DNA of 64,000 bases from Planctomycetota bacterium (GCA_022711465.1 JAKLEZ010000005.1:293393-357392), one strand, 5' to 3'. Counted from the stretch's first letter, positions 26,894-36,141 are shown. Notes: generated by a model not told the origin, from the letters alone. Numbers and translations: made by a program.

Positions 26894-27448
26894 TCAGGGG
26901 GAGGCCTTGAGAATGGAGTCGGAGATTTCGACCTTGTCGCCGCGGGTGATGCCGAGTTCTGCCAGCCGGCCGGCCCGGACCTCGAGGGCAAAGCGGGCGG
27001 GTTCCACCGAGGGGTAGAGCCGCGTCTCGAGCGGGGCCATGGTGTGGGTTTTGACGATCGTGCCGTCCTCGCGGATATAGGCGATATCCAGGGGAATGAT
27101 CGTGTTTCGCATCCAGAAGGAGCGCGGCAGATCCTCATCGAACACGAAGAGCATGCCTCGATCGGCCCCGTTGGGGATTCCGGCGGCGGTATCCGGCGGG
27201 ATCGCGGCGAGCTCGTCCTGCCGGACCTGCATGAGTCCCAGTTCCTGCTCGGCGGGCGTGAGGGCCAGCCAGACCTTGAACGTATGCCCCTTGATCTGAA
27301 TCTGGCCGGTCTGCATGGACTCCAGCTTGTTCTTCATGGTCGAATCCTGGGAGCCGCAGCCGGCCATGCAGGTTGCCCCTAACACAAAAGCCAGCGTCGC
27401 GAAGTCACGCCGCCGGCCGATCACTGCCCTCGCTTCCCTTTTCTTCAT
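26894..27448 (-). CDS. DUF192-family lipoprotein
   Basis: This encodes 184 residues. A twin-arginine-like basic N-terminus (KKREARAVIGRRR) is followed by a hydrophobic stretch and the lipobox CMAGC, giving lipidated C31. The rest (about 45-184) is a DUF192 domain: FKVWLALTPAEQELGLMQV, GMLFVFDEDLPRSFWMRNTIIPLDIAYI and RFALEVRAGRLAELGITRGDKV, all standard for the family. Its function is unknown; it forms a small beta barrel and is usually periplasmic. No Shine-Dalgarno is visible. A TATACT box lies only seven bases before the ATG, so the transcript may be nearly leaderless. It is probably followed in the same transcript by the SpoIIE-type phosphatase. Confidence 0.88.
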   Translation of the reverse strand: MKKREARAVIGRRRDFATLAFVLGATCMAGCGSQDSTMKNKLESMQTGQIQIKGHTFKVWLALTPAEQELGLMQVRQDELAAIPPDTAAGIPNGADRGMLFVFDEDLPRSFWMRNTIIPLDIAYIREDGTIVKTHTMAPLETRLYPSVEPARFALEVRAGRLAELGITRGDKVEISDSILKASP

Positions 27449-27455
27449 CGGGACC

Positions 27456-27484
27456 AGTATACCTTTGTTCCATTGGACAGGGAA
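27456..27484 (-). promoter_or_regulatory. Candidate promoter giving a near-leaderless DUF192 transcript
   Basis: On the minus strand TTCCCT (27484-27479), 17 bases, then TATACT (27461-27456), ending seven bases before the ATG at 27448. The -10 box is good and the -35 weak. The spacing would place the transcription start at or very near the start codon. Confidence 0.35.
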
Positions 27485-27566
27485 GACTCGCGTTGGTCGG
27501 CGCGGTCAGCAGGGTCCGCGCGGCGCCGATGCCGAGGCTCGGAGGAGGGACCTGACCGCGCCGCGC

Positions 27567-27584
27567 CCGATCGAACCCGATCGG
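27567..27584. terminator. Short perfect hairpin downstream of the DUF1080 gene
   Basis: CCGATCG (27567-27573) and CGATCGG (27578-27584) form a perfect 7-bp stem with an AACC loop, 100 bases beyond the DUF1080 stop and upstream of the DUF192 promoter. There is no U-tract; a terminator role is inferred from position. Confidence 0.3.
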
Positions 27585-27683
27585 TGATTCGACCCCCGCC
27601 GATGCACCAGAACAACGAGGTGCGGCCAGCAGCCATGAGCGGACCAGGGCGACCACGACGGCTCAAAAATCATCCTGACACCA

Positions 27684-28376
27684 TTAAAGCCGCTTCAGGC
27701 TGATGTGGCGCAGGGCAGCACCGGTATCCCAGGTGGCGATCCCCAGCGGCCTGGCCGGTTCCTGCTCCCACCAGACGGAGAACTTGTGCTCGCCGCGTTC
27801 GAGGTCGATCATCTGCCGGTCATCGATCCAGGCATCGATTCGCGCAGTCGTCACCCGCAGGCGGATCTTGTACCAGCGATTACTCTCGAAAGTCATTCCC
27901 TGGGTGGTCACGTTCTCGACCGCGGCGTCATTATCGACGTTCGACAATCCGACCACCGATCCGCCCCAGCCGCCGATGATCCAGGTGCAAGGCTCATCGC
28001 CGACGGGGAAGGTCAATCCGCAGAAGAAATCGTTGCCGTCGGTGCGCATCGCCTCGAGGGAGACCTCATAGTCGTCACGCGGCACCTGGCCGTTCCAGCC
28101 GACGCCGGTCTGGAGCGATCCCCGTTCGAGCACGATGGTGCCGTCTTTTACCCCTACTTGCCCATGGTGCTCGAAGGCTCCGTCTTTGAGCACGCGCCAG
28201 CCGGCCAGGGACTGTCCATCGAACAACGGGATGGTTTCACCGGGCCTGGGGGCGGGGATTGGGCCGGAGGGGGTCATCTTGTCCCGGGGAGTCGAGGCGC
28301 AGCCGGCCAAACCGGCGACCAAGAGGGTGGCGACGAACCGCCGACTGCAGCCATGATTCGAACATGCTTGGTTCAT
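27684..28376 (-). CDS. DUF1080 (3-keto-disaccharide hydrolase-type) lipoprotein
   Basis: This encodes 230 residues. The frame continues far upstream through the GH4 gene on the other strand, but the ATG at 28376 has GGAGCC upstream and opens a lipoprotein signal peptide with lipobox LAGC (about C26). The mature part is one DUF1080 domain: IPLFDGQSLAGWRV, DDYEVSLEAMRTDGNDFFCGLTFPVG, WYKIRLRVTTARIDAWIDDRQMIDL and the closing LRHISLKRL. This concanavalin-like fold, expanded in planctomycetes, is linked to cleavage of 3-keto-glycosides. It is divergent to the GH4 gene, 102 bases apart, and the pair may share a regulatory region. GH4 enzymes also work through a 3-keto intermediate, which makes the pairing notable. 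Confidence 0.85.
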   Translation of the reverse strand: MNQACSNHGCSRRFVATLLVAGLAGCASTPRDKMTPSGPIPAPRPGETIPLFDGQSLAGWRVLKDGAFEHHGQVGVKDGTIVLERGSLQTGVGWNGQVPRDDYEVSLEAMRTDGNDFFCGLTFPVGDEPCTWIIGGWGGSVVGLSNVDNDAAVENVTTQGMTFESNRWYKIRLRVTTARIDAWIDDRQMIDLERGEHKFSVWWEQEPARPLGIATWDTGAALRHISLKRL

Positions 28377-28478
28377 GAGTTGGCTCCGTTCAGCAGTGGG
28401 GCATTGTGCCACATTCGCGGTACAATGCCAACCTGGCGGATTTTGGAGCGATTCATCAAGGGCAGGAACAGCGTGCTC

Positions 28479-29852
28479 ATGACTGCGACGGAGAAGAACC
28501 AGGATCAGCAGCGGGCCGAGAGCCTGGGCATCGTGCCGGCCGTTCGGCGGCCGATCAAGATCGTCTTCCTCGGGGCAGGCAGCTTCTTCTTCCAGCGGCT
28601 GCTGATGGACGTGCTGGGCATTCCGGGCGCCGACCGTGGCGAGATCGCCGTGGTGGACGTGGATGCCGAGCGACTCGAGCTGGCCGACCGCTTGGGCCGC
28701 CTGATCGTCGACAAGATGGGCAAGCCCTGGGTGGTGACCGCGTGCACCGACCGCCGCCGGGTGCTGGCCGGTGCGGACTACGTGATCAACTGCATCGAAG
28801 TCAGCGGCGTCGAATGTGTGCGGTTCGATAACGACATCCCCGCGAGGTACGGCATCGATCAGTGCATTGGCGACACCATCGGGCCGGGTGGGCTCTTTAA
28901 GGCTCTTCGTACCACTCCTGTCTTCTTGGAGGTGCTTAAGGACGTCGAGAGCCTGTGCCCGGGCGCCTGGGTGCTGAACTACACCAACCCGATGAGCATC
29001 CTGTGCCTGGCGGCCGCCCGTTCGAGCCAGGTGAAGGTCGTCGGGCTGTGCCACAGCGTCCAGGGCACCGGCCACGATCTGGCCCGCTACGCCGGCGTGC
29101 CGTATCACGAGCTGCGCTGGGCCTGCGGCGGCATCAACCACCTGGCGTGGTTCACCGAGCTGAGCCGCGACGGCCGCGATCTCTATCCTGAGCTTCGCGA
29201 CAAGGCCCTCAACGACGCAACCATCTACGAGCAGGACCCGGTCCGATTCGACATGATGTTCCACTTCGGCCACTTCATCACCGAGTCGAGCGGGCATCTC
29301 AGCGAGTATCTGCCGTACTACCGCAAGCGTCCCGAGCTGATCCGCAAGTACTGCCGCGCCGGCTACAAGGGCGGCAGCGGCTTTTACGCGGACCAATGGC
29401 CGACGTGGCGCCGCGAGTGCGACGAGAAGCGCCTCAAGCTGGTCACTGGGCAGGAGGATCTGGTGATCGATCGGAGCTGGGAGTACGCGAGCTACATCAT
29501 CCAGGCCATGGAGACCCATCAGCCGTTTGTCGTGCACGCCAACGTGCCCAACACCGGGCTGATCGAGAACCTTCCCCGGGACGGCGTGGTTGAGGTTGCC
29601 TGTCTGGTGGATCGCAACGGCGTTCGTCCGACGCACTTTGGCCCGCTGCCGCCGCAGTGTGCCGCGGTCTGCGACTGGAACATGCGGATGTACGAACTCG
29701 CGGTCATCGCCTGCATCGAGCGATCGCGCGAGGCCGCGGTGCACGCGCTCATGCTGGATCCGCTGACCGCCGCCGTCTGCTGTCCCGCGGAGATCCGCAA
29801 GATGGCGGAGGAGCTTTTCGCCGCCGAGGCCGCGTTCCTGCCGGGGTTCTGA
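28479..29852 (+). CDS. GH4 family NAD-dependent glycosidase (alpha-galactosidase/alpha-glucosidase-like)
   Basis: A cytoplasmic enzyme of 457 residues. GH4 glycosidases use NAD+ and a divalent metal, with oxidation at C3 and elimination. The nucleotide-binding motif is FLGAGSFFFQ near the N-terminus. The metal ligands are C191-H192 in GLCHSVQGTGHD and H221 in GGINHLAWF. The CHSVQ and GxNH motifs resemble MelA/AglA-type alpha-glycosidases. The length is normal. The ATG at 28479 has AGGAA about twelve bases upstream; another in-frame ATG at 28425 would add 18 residues. There is no signal peptide, so a sugar must be imported first; the symporter at 57055 is one candidate in this window. The gene converges on the GH2 gene with only 23 bases between stops. 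Confidence 0.92.
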   Translation: MTATEKNQDQQRAESLGIVPAVRRPIKIVFLGAGSFFFQRLLMDVLGIPGADRGEIAVVDVDAERLELADRLGRLIVDKMGKPWVVTACTDRRRVLAGADYVINCIEVSGVECVRFDNDIPARYGIDQCIGDTIGPGGLFKALRTTPVFLEVLKDVESLCPGAWVLNYTNPMSILCLAAARSSQVKVVGLCHSVQGTGHDLARYAGVPYHELRWACGGINHLAWFTELSRDGRDLYPELRDKALNDATIYEQDPVRFDMMFHFGHFITESSGHLSEYLPYYRKRPELIRKYCRAGYKGGSGFYADQWPTWRRECDEKRLKLVTGQEDLVIDRSWEYASYIIQAMETHQPFVVHANVPNTGLIENLPRDGVVEVACLVDRNGVRPTHFGPLPPQCAAVCDWNMRMYELAVIACIERSREAAVHALMLDPLTAAVCCPAEIRKMAEELFAAEAAFLPGF

Positions 29853-29875
29853 GACGGCCGACGTCTCGTGCGGTC

Positions 29876-32362
29876 TCAGTCAGGTATTGGCCGCACGGAG
29901 ATCACTGCCTGGTCTCCCGCCAAGCCGCCGGCCGACGCCTCAAGGGTGATGCTGCCGGGCTGGCCGATGGGGCGCAGGATAGCCAGGCATCGGCCGCGGA
30001 ACGTGGTGCGAACCGGTGCCCGGAAGCTGGCCGCATCCGAGGGATGACCGCTGCCCACGGCCGCAAGTTCCCCTTGCCCGCGGACGGTGAAGTGGACGGG
30101 CACGGCGGCGTCCGGGACGAGCTTCCCGGTTTCGTCGATGACCTCCACGGTGACGAAGGAAAGGTCATTGCGGTCGTCCCCGAGGGTGCGGCGGTCGGGG
30201 GACAGGCGCAGCCCTTTGGGCGGACCTGCGGAGCGGAAGGACAGCGTTGCGGCGGGCTGCCCTCTGACCAGCCCCACTGCCCGAAGCTCACCCGGAGCGT
30301 AGGGCAGCTCGAACCGGGCGGTCAGCTTGGTATCGGCCGATACCGGCTTTTCACCGACGGTCTGGCCGTTGAGTTCAAGCCGAACCGTTTCGAGGCTCGA
30401 GTACACGGTCACCTGCATGGGCTTGCCTTCCTGGCCGGGCCAGGTCCAACTCCGCTGCTCGTCGGGCCAACCCCAGTCGCTGATCTTCTCGGTGCGGCCT
30501 TGCGGGATCGGGGCGTGGACAGCCATCTCCAGCATGCTTCGGCCCCAGACCACATCACGGAAGTACGACTGCGGCTTCTTGAAGCCACAGACATCGATGT
30601 CGCCGCAGTAAGCGTTGAACCACGGCCAGGGTCTCAGGAAGCTCTGCTTCTCGTTGTCGAGCACGGCGTGGCCGATGCCGGCCTCGCCGAAGTAGTCCAT
30701 TCCGGTCCAGACGAAATCGCCGATCACGTAGGGGTTCTTCAGCACTGCCCGCCAGTTCTCGAATGCCTCCCTGGGGTACGACTCGGTACCGGCCATGATT
30801 CGTTGAGGGGACTTCTGATGATCGGGCTCGTACTGTTGCCACTTGTAGTTGTAGCCGCCGACGTCGAGTACTTCGAAGGCCTTGTGGGTATCCGACCACG
30901 GGCGTCCGGGATGATCCCAGAAGTGGCAAATGGCCGCGGTCACCGGCCGGGTGGGATCGACGCGATGGACCGCTTCGGCCAGCCGCCGGCCGATCTCGAC
31001 GCCGGACGGGTCGGCCCGCTCGTTGATCTCGTTTCCGATGCTCCAGAGGATGACGCTGGGATGGTTGCGGTCGCGGAGGACCATGGCCGCCAGATCGCGA
31101 TCCGACCACTCCTTGAAGAACCGGGCGTAATCCTGGGGTTTCTTGGGTCGCTCCCACATGTCGAACGCTTCGTCGATCACGAGCATACCGAGACGATCGC
31201 AAGCGTCGAGGAACGCGGGCGACGGCGGATTGTGGCTGGTGCGGATGGCGTTGAAGCCGTTTGCCTTCATGATCTCGATTCGCCGCTCCTCGGCCCGATC
31301 GATGGCCGCCGATCCCAGCGGCCCGTTGTCATGATGCAGGCATCCGCCTTTCAGCTTGACGGGTTTGCCATTCAGCGTGAACCCCGTGACCGCATCGAAA
31401 CGAATGGTGCGTATGCCGAACGTGGTTTCGGCCTGGTCCACGCGCTTTCCGTCGATCAGCACCTCCACGGCCGCGCGGTAAAGCGTGGGCGTCTCCGGCG
31501 ACCACAGTTTGGGCGACGCGATCTCGATATCCTGCTCCGTTTTGGTTTTGCCGTTTGCGGGAATCACCACGGTGGCGTCCGCGGACTTCAGGGCGGAGTC
31601 CCCATGGTCGGTCAGCCGAACGCGGACTGTGGCGGCGATCTCGTCGTTGCGCGAGTTCTGGATGGTCGTGGCCACGTTGACCGTGGCGGTTTCCGGGGTG
31701 ACGTTCGGGGTGGTGACCGCGATTCCCCCGTCCGCCACGCGGACCGTATCCGTGACGATCAGCCACACATGCCTGTAGATCCCGGAGCCGGAATACCAGC
31801 GGCTGTTCTGTCCCAGGTTGCGAACGCGGACCGCCAGCAGGTTGGACTCGCCGATCGGCTTGAGCCACCTGGTCAACTCGAATGAGAAGGGAGTGTATCC
31901 GTACGGATGGCCGCCCAGGTGATGACCGTTGATCCAGACATCCGCATCCATGTACACGCCGTCGAAGCGGATGGAGACGACCTTGCCGCGGTCGGCCGCG
32001 CTGATCTTGAAGTGTTTGCGGTACCAACCGATGCCGCCGAGGACGTGGCCGGTGGACTCGGCCCCGGGGCTCTCGCGGGGCGCGAACGGCCCGACTCGGA
32101 TCGCCGGCAGGTCGTTGCCCTTGCCGTCGGCGCCGGCACCCGCCGGCTGGCTGGCGGGCATGGGCGGAAGGTCCTCGATGCTCCAGTCGTGGGGGACATC
32201 CAGTGCCCGCCAGACGGAATCGTCGAAGTCCGGTTTGTCCGCCCCCGGTGCATCGGCTTTCAGGAACCGCCAGTGGTCGTCAAAGCGGCGGTCGCGCAGA
32301 TCGCGGGCCATTCCGCTGGAGGCGGTCAGAAGCAGCACGAGTGAAGGGATCATCGGAGACAC
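29876..32362 (-). CDS. Secreted GH2 beta-galactosidase-like enzyme
   Basis: This encodes 828 residues from a GTG at 32362, chosen because AAAGGAGG lies six bases upstream. The next ATG (32353) is too far from that site, and an ATG at 32380 would read through the site itself. A signal peptide (IPSLVLLLTASSGMA) follows. Order of domains: sugar-binding jelly roll (DDSVWRALDVPHDWSIED), Ig-like sandwich, TIM barrel (from about 310) with acid/base E445 in LWSIGNEIN and nucleophile E527 in MAGTESYP, 82 residues apart as usual. A DUF4982-type and an Ig-like domain complete the C-terminus. This is the common layout of secreted beta-galactosidases. It is divergent to the second GH2-like gene. Confidence 0.9.
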   Translation of the reverse strand: MSPMIPSLVLLLTASSGMARDLRDRRFDDHWRFLKADAPGADKPDFDDSVWRALDVPHDWSIEDLPPMPASQPAGAGADGKGNDLPAIRVGPFAPRESPGAESTGHVLGGIGWYRKHFKISAADRGKVVSIRFDGVYMDADVWINGHHLGGHPYGYTPFSFELTRWLKPIGESNLLAVRVRNLGQNSRWYSGSGIYRHVWLIVTDTVRVADGGIAVTTPNVTPETATVNVATTIQNSRNDEIAATVRVRLTDHGDSALKSADATVVIPANGKTKTEQDIEIASPKLWSPETPTLYRAAVEVLIDGKRVDQAETTFGIRTIRFDAVTGFTLNGKPVKLKGGCLHHDNGPLGSAAIDRAEERRIEIMKANGFNAIRTSHNPPSPAFLDACDRLGMLVIDEAFDMWERPKKPQDYARFFKEWSDRDLAAMVLRDRNHPSVILWSIGNEINERADPSGVEIGRRLAEAVHRVDPTRPVTAAICHFWDHPGRPWSDTHKAFEVLDVGGYNYKWQQYEPDHQKSPQRIMAGTESYPREAFENWRAVLKNPYVIGDFVWTGMDYFGEAGIGHAVLDNEKQSFLRPWPWFNAYCGDIDVCGFKKPQSYFRDVVWGRSMLEMAVHAPIPQGRTEKISDWGWPDEQRSWTWPGQEGKPMQVTVYSSLETVRLELNGQTVGEKPVSADTKLTARFELPYAPGELRAVGLVRGQPAATLSFRSAGPPKGLRLSPDRRTLGDDRNDLSFVTVEVIDETGKLVPDAAVPVHFTVRGQGELAAVGSGHPSDAASFRAPVRTTFRGRCLAILRPIGQPGSITLEASAGGLAGDQAVISVRPIPD

Positions 32363-32721
32363 GCCATACCTCCTTTGCACGTGTTCGGGGACCTACACAC
32401 CGGGAGTCCGGGAGCACACGTGATCCGCCCCGGCAGGTCCGTAGATGGTCCCTGACCGTGGCCGACACCATGGGCCTGTTCTACGCATTCTTTCGGGGAA
32501 TTCAAGCATAGCGTCGGCCGCAAGCGCACCGTTCTTGGGGCGAGCGCCGGCGGGAAGCCGTCGATCAACGAGCTGGTGGTGCCTTGCGGCAACGGGATGA
32601 CACCCTCATCGAGTTCGATTATGGTGACTTGGCCGGCGGTGTCGTTCGAAGGCACGCCTTGGCAGCGCGAACGCCTCCGAGAGCATCAGAGAGGCCCTAC
32701 TCCGAAGCAGGACGGGAACAC
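32363..32721. other. Divergent intergenic region between the two GH2 genes
   Basis: These 359 bases must hold the promoters of both GH2-type genes. Two CACGTG hexamers about 45 bases apart (near 32378 and 32417) are the only repeated element I noticed. No -35/-10 pair is convincing, and no further gene is seen. Confidence 0.4.
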
Positions 32722-35700
32722 ATGATTCGAAGAACCCTGGCGATCGTCTCCCTGATTGTCTTGAGTCCCCTGGCCGTCGTGGCCGAACCGACCGCGGTCG
32801 TCTCGCTGAACGGTGAGGACTGGCTTCTGGCCCCGGATCCACAGAATGTCGGGCGGGACCAGTCCTGGTTCAACGCCGCCCGGCGGGAGGCGAAGCGGAC
32901 CCGGGTTCCCTGGATCATTCAGGATGCCTTTCCCGGCTACCACGGGGTGGCCTGGTACTGGCACGACTTCACCGCTCCGCCCAATCCGCGGCGGGACGGA
33001 GGATATCTGCTGCGTTTCTGGCAGGTGGACTACATGGCCGAGGTCTGGCTCAACGGTCAGCCGGTCGGCCGGCACGAGGGCGGCGAATCGTGCTTCCTTC
33101 TCGACGTCACCAAGACGATCAAGCCCGGCGCGGTCAACCGCCTGGCCGTGCGGGTGCTCAACCCGACGAACGAACCCATCGACGGCATCGTGTTGAGCGA
33201 GACGCCTCACCGCAACAAGGCCCTGCCCTACGGGCCGGGTTCGGCGTGGGACCAGGGCGGCATCATCGATGATGTCGAGCTGCTGGTCACTGCTCCGGTT
33301 CGGGTGGCCGACGTGTTCGTCCGGCCGGACTGGAAAACAGGGTTGGTTCGTATCGAGGCCACGATCCAGAATGCGGGTGCCGCGATTGCCGGCCATGTGG
33401 TTTTCACGCTCGCGCCGGCTGCGGTGGGCGGGACAATGCTCTCCGCCCGGATCGACCGGGCACTGCCGACCGGCGAGACGCTGATCGAGACGCAGCTGCA
33501 GGTCGAGAAGCCGCGCCTGTGGGAGTTGAAGGAGCCGTTTCTGTATCGGCTGACCACGCGGGTGAACGCCGAGGACTCGGAGTCGTTTGACGAGCACTCT
33601 GTCCGCTTCGGCTTCCGCGACTTCCGCGTCGAGAACGGGGCGTTCCGTCTCAACGGCAAGCGGATCTACCTGCGTTCGTCGCACACCGGCAACTGCACCC
33701 CGATCGGCCTGGAGATGCCCCACGATCCCGACTACCTGCGTCGCGATCTGATCAACGCGAAGTTCATGGGTTTCAACATGATCCGGTTCATCTCCGGTGT
33801 GGCCAAGCGTTACCAGTTGGATCTGTGCGACGAGATTGGGCTGATGGTCTACGAGGAGGCCTACGGCGGCTGGTGCATGGCCTACTCGCCTAAGTTCGCG
33901 GAGCGGTACAACGAGTCGATCCTGGGCATGATTCGCCGCGATCGGAATCACCCGAGCATCACCATTTTCGGCCTGCTCAACGAGACGGGCGACGGCCCGG
34001 TGTTCCGTCACGCCGTGGCTCTGCTGCCGGAGGTGCGGGCCCTGGACGACACGCGGCTCATCCTGCTCAACAGCGGGTCGTGGAGTGCCGGCAGCAGTGT
34101 GGCCGGTATCGAAGCCTGGCACAACCAGGGCCGCGCCGACCCGTGCGTCACCTACAACGGCACGAAGGATGTCATCAAGGGGCTGGGCATCACCTGGTCA
34201 CCGGGCCAGTTGGCCTTCCACCCCGGCCACGACGGTGAATATGCAGTCGTCCGCTGGACCGCACCGGCCGACGACCAGGTCGATCTCTCGGCCGTCTTCA
34301 CCAGTATTGCCGAACGCGCCACCACTGACGTCCATGTTCTTCTCAACGGTCAACCGCTGTACGAGGGTTTCATCCATGTCAAGGATGCCGGGCCGAAGCA
34401 GTCCTTCGCCTCGCGCGTCGCGGTAAAGGCGGGCGACACCCTCGACTGCGTGTGTGGCTACGGCAACGGCGACTATGGTGCGGATACGACCGCCCTGGCC
34501 GTGACGCTGAAGACCGGAAGCGGAAGGGCCTACGACGCCGGGGCCGATTTCTCTGTCAAGGCGAATCCCAGCGGGGCCTGGAGCTACGGGCAGATGTCGC
34601 CCGGCGCGGCTCCTGCGGCCGAATCGTTTGTCCGCTTTCCCCTCGGCCAGGTGGAGGCTCGCCAGGGCATGGTCAGCAACCCCGGCTCGGACCAGTGGCA
34701 GGCCATTCTCGACGATCAACACCCGTATCAGCGTGTCCCGCACACCGCCGGCATCATCCGCGCCCTGCGTACCATCCACGGCAAGGGGCTGCCGCTGTTC
34801 ATTTCGGAATACGGCATCGGCAGCGGCTGCGACCTGGTGCGGCTGGTCCGCCTCTACGAGCAGGCCGGCAAGCCGGAGGTCGAGGATGGCAAGCTCTACC
34901 GGTCCTTCCGGGATCAGTTTCTGGTCGACTGGGAACGATGGAAGATGGCCGAGGCGTTCGGACGGCCGGAGGATTTCTTTGCCCAGAGCAACGCCCGCAT
35001 GGCCGGGCAGCGGCTCCTGGGCATCAACGCGATCCGCTCCAATCCGTCGATCATCGGCTACAGTCTGACCGGGACGCTGGACCAGGGCATGACCGCGGAG
35101 GGCCTCTGGACCACGTTCCGCGAGCTCAAGCCGGGGACCGCGGATGCGGTGTTCGACGGCTTCGCGCCGCTCCGCTGGTGCCTGTTCGCCGAGCCGGTCA
35201 ACGTGTACCGCAAGGCGCCGGTGCGTCTGGAGGCGGTACTGGCGAACGAGGACGTTCTGGCGGCGGGTGAGTACCCGGTCAAGTTCGAGGTCTTTGGGCC
35301 GGACGCCGTCCGGGTCTTCGAGAAGGCCGTCACGGTGACCATCCCGTCCCGCACCGCTGATCGCGAGCCGCCGATGGTCATATCGGTCTTTGCCGAGGAC
35401 GTGGTCCTCGACGGGCCGGCCGGCCGGTATCGCTTCACGGCCACTTTTCAGCGCGGGGCGGCTGCGGCCGGCGAGTCGATCGACTTCTATGTGGACGACG
35501 CGGCTGGTATGCCGGGCGTGGATGCGGACGTAGCCCTGTGGGGCGAGGACCCCGACCTCGCCAAGTGGCTAACCGAGCATGGTGTTCGCAGTCACCGGTT
35601 TGGGGCGATGGCCCCGGCCGGGAACGAGGTGATCCTCTCCTGCGCCAGGGCCCCGGGCCCGGACGCGGCGGCCGCGTTCCGCGAACTCACCCAGCGCGTC

Positions 35701-36141
35701 GAGGCCGGATCAGCCGCGGTGTTCCTCTGCCCGGAGGTTTTCTCAGACGGCAAGAACAGCATCGCCTTCCTCCCGCTGGCCAACAAGGGCGGGATCGCCG
35801 GGCTGCCCTCGTGGTTGTATCACAAGGAGGAATGGTGCAAGCGGCATCCGATCTTTGACGGTCTGCCCGCTGGCGGCCTGATGGACTACACCTTCTATCG
35901 CGAGGTGATACCGGACATCGCCTTCGTGGGGCTGGATCCGCCTCGGGAAGCTGTCGCCGGTGGCACCAACACCTCTCAGGGCTATTCTGCCGGCCTGTTT
36001 GTGGCGGTCTACCCTCTGGGCAAGGGCCTGATCGTCATCAACACGCTGAACGTGCGTGGCAACCTCGGTCGCGATCCGGTTGCGGAACGTCTGCTGGGCA
36101 ACATGTTGCGGTATGCGGCCGGCAAGTCCGGCAAGCCGTAG
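32722..36141 (+). CDS. Large secreted GH2-like glycosidase with an inserted domain
   Basis: This encodes 1139 residues. The ATG at 32722 opens a signal peptide (RRTLAIVSLIVLSPLAVVA); the Shine-Dalgarno (ACGGGAA) is weak. The N-terminal jelly roll (PGYHGVAWYWHDF, VDYMAEVWLNGQPVG) and Ig-like domain are GH2-type. The TIM barrel shows RDRNHPSITIFGLLNET with acid/base E421. The expected nucleophile is E696 in PLFISEYG. The 275 residues between them, against 82 in the neighbouring GH2 enzyme, contain an extra beta-sandwich of about 150 residues (WTAPADDQVDLSAVF..., then DTLDCVCGYGNGDYGADTTAL), resembling a carbohydrate-binding module. The C-terminal 250 residues include a glutamine-amidotransferase-like or ThuA-like segment (KGLIVINTLNVRGNLG). 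Function: probable beta-glycosidase, substrate unknown. Confidence 0.8.
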   Translation: MIRRTLAIVSLIVLSPLAVVAEPTAVVSLNGEDWLLAPDPQNVGRDQSWFNAARREAKRTRVPWIIQDAFPGYHGVAWYWHDFTAPPNPRRDGGYLLRFWQVDYMAEVWLNGQPVGRHEGGESCFLLDVTKTIKPGAVNRLAVRVLNPTNEPIDGIVLSETPHRNKALPYGPGSAWDQGGIIDDVELLVTAPVRVADVFVRPDWKTGLVRIEATIQNAGAAIAGHVVFTLAPAAVGGTMLSARIDRALPTGETLIETQLQVEKPRLWELKEPFLYRLTTRVNAEDSESFDEHSVRFGFRDFRVENGAFRLNGKRIYLRSSHTGNCTPIGLEMPHDPDYLRRDLINAKFMGFNMIRFISGVAKRYQLDLCDEIGLMVYEEAYGGWCMAYSPKFAERYNESILGMIRRDRNHPSITIFGLLNETGDGPVFRHAVALLPEVRALDDTRLILLNSGSWSAGSSVAGIEAWHNQGRADPCVTYNGTKDVIKGLGITWSPGQLAFHPGHDGEYAVVRWTAPADDQVDLSAVFTSIAERATTDVHVLLNGQPLYEGFIHVKDAGPKQSFASRVAVKAGDTLDCVCGYGNGDYGADTTALAVTLKTGSGRAYDAGADFSVKANPSGAWSYGQMSPGAAPAAESFVRFPLGQVEARQGMVSNPGSDQWQAILDDQHPYQRVPHTAGIIRALRTIHGKGLPLFISEYGIGSGCDLVRLVRLYEQAGKPEVEDGKLYRSFRDQFLVDWERWKMAEAFGRPEDFFAQSNARMAGQRLLGINAIRSNPSIIGYSLTGTLDQGMTAEGLWTTFRELKPGTADAVFDGFAPLRWCLFAEPVNVYRKAPVRLEAVLANEDVLAAGEYPVKFEVFGPDAVRVFEKAVTVTIPSRTADREPPMVISVFAEDVVLDGPAGRYRFTATFQRGAAAAGESIDFYVDDAAGMPGVDADVALWGEDPDLAKWLTEHGVRSHRFGAMAPAGNEVILSCARAPGPDAAAAFRELTQRVEAGSAAVFLCPEVFSDGKNSIAFLPLANKGGIAGLPSWLYHKEEWCKRHPIFDGLPAGGLMDYTFYREVIPDIAFVGLDPPREAVAGGTNTSQGYSAGLFVAVYPLGKGLIVINTLNVRGNLGRDPVAERLLGNMLRYAAGKSGKP

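Noticed and set aside
29657..31885. A 742-codon open frame on the plus strand opposite the GH2 gene
   Set aside because: The minus strand encodes a complete GH2 enzyme with catalytic residues. The antisense product has no family features, and its openness reflects the high GC content.
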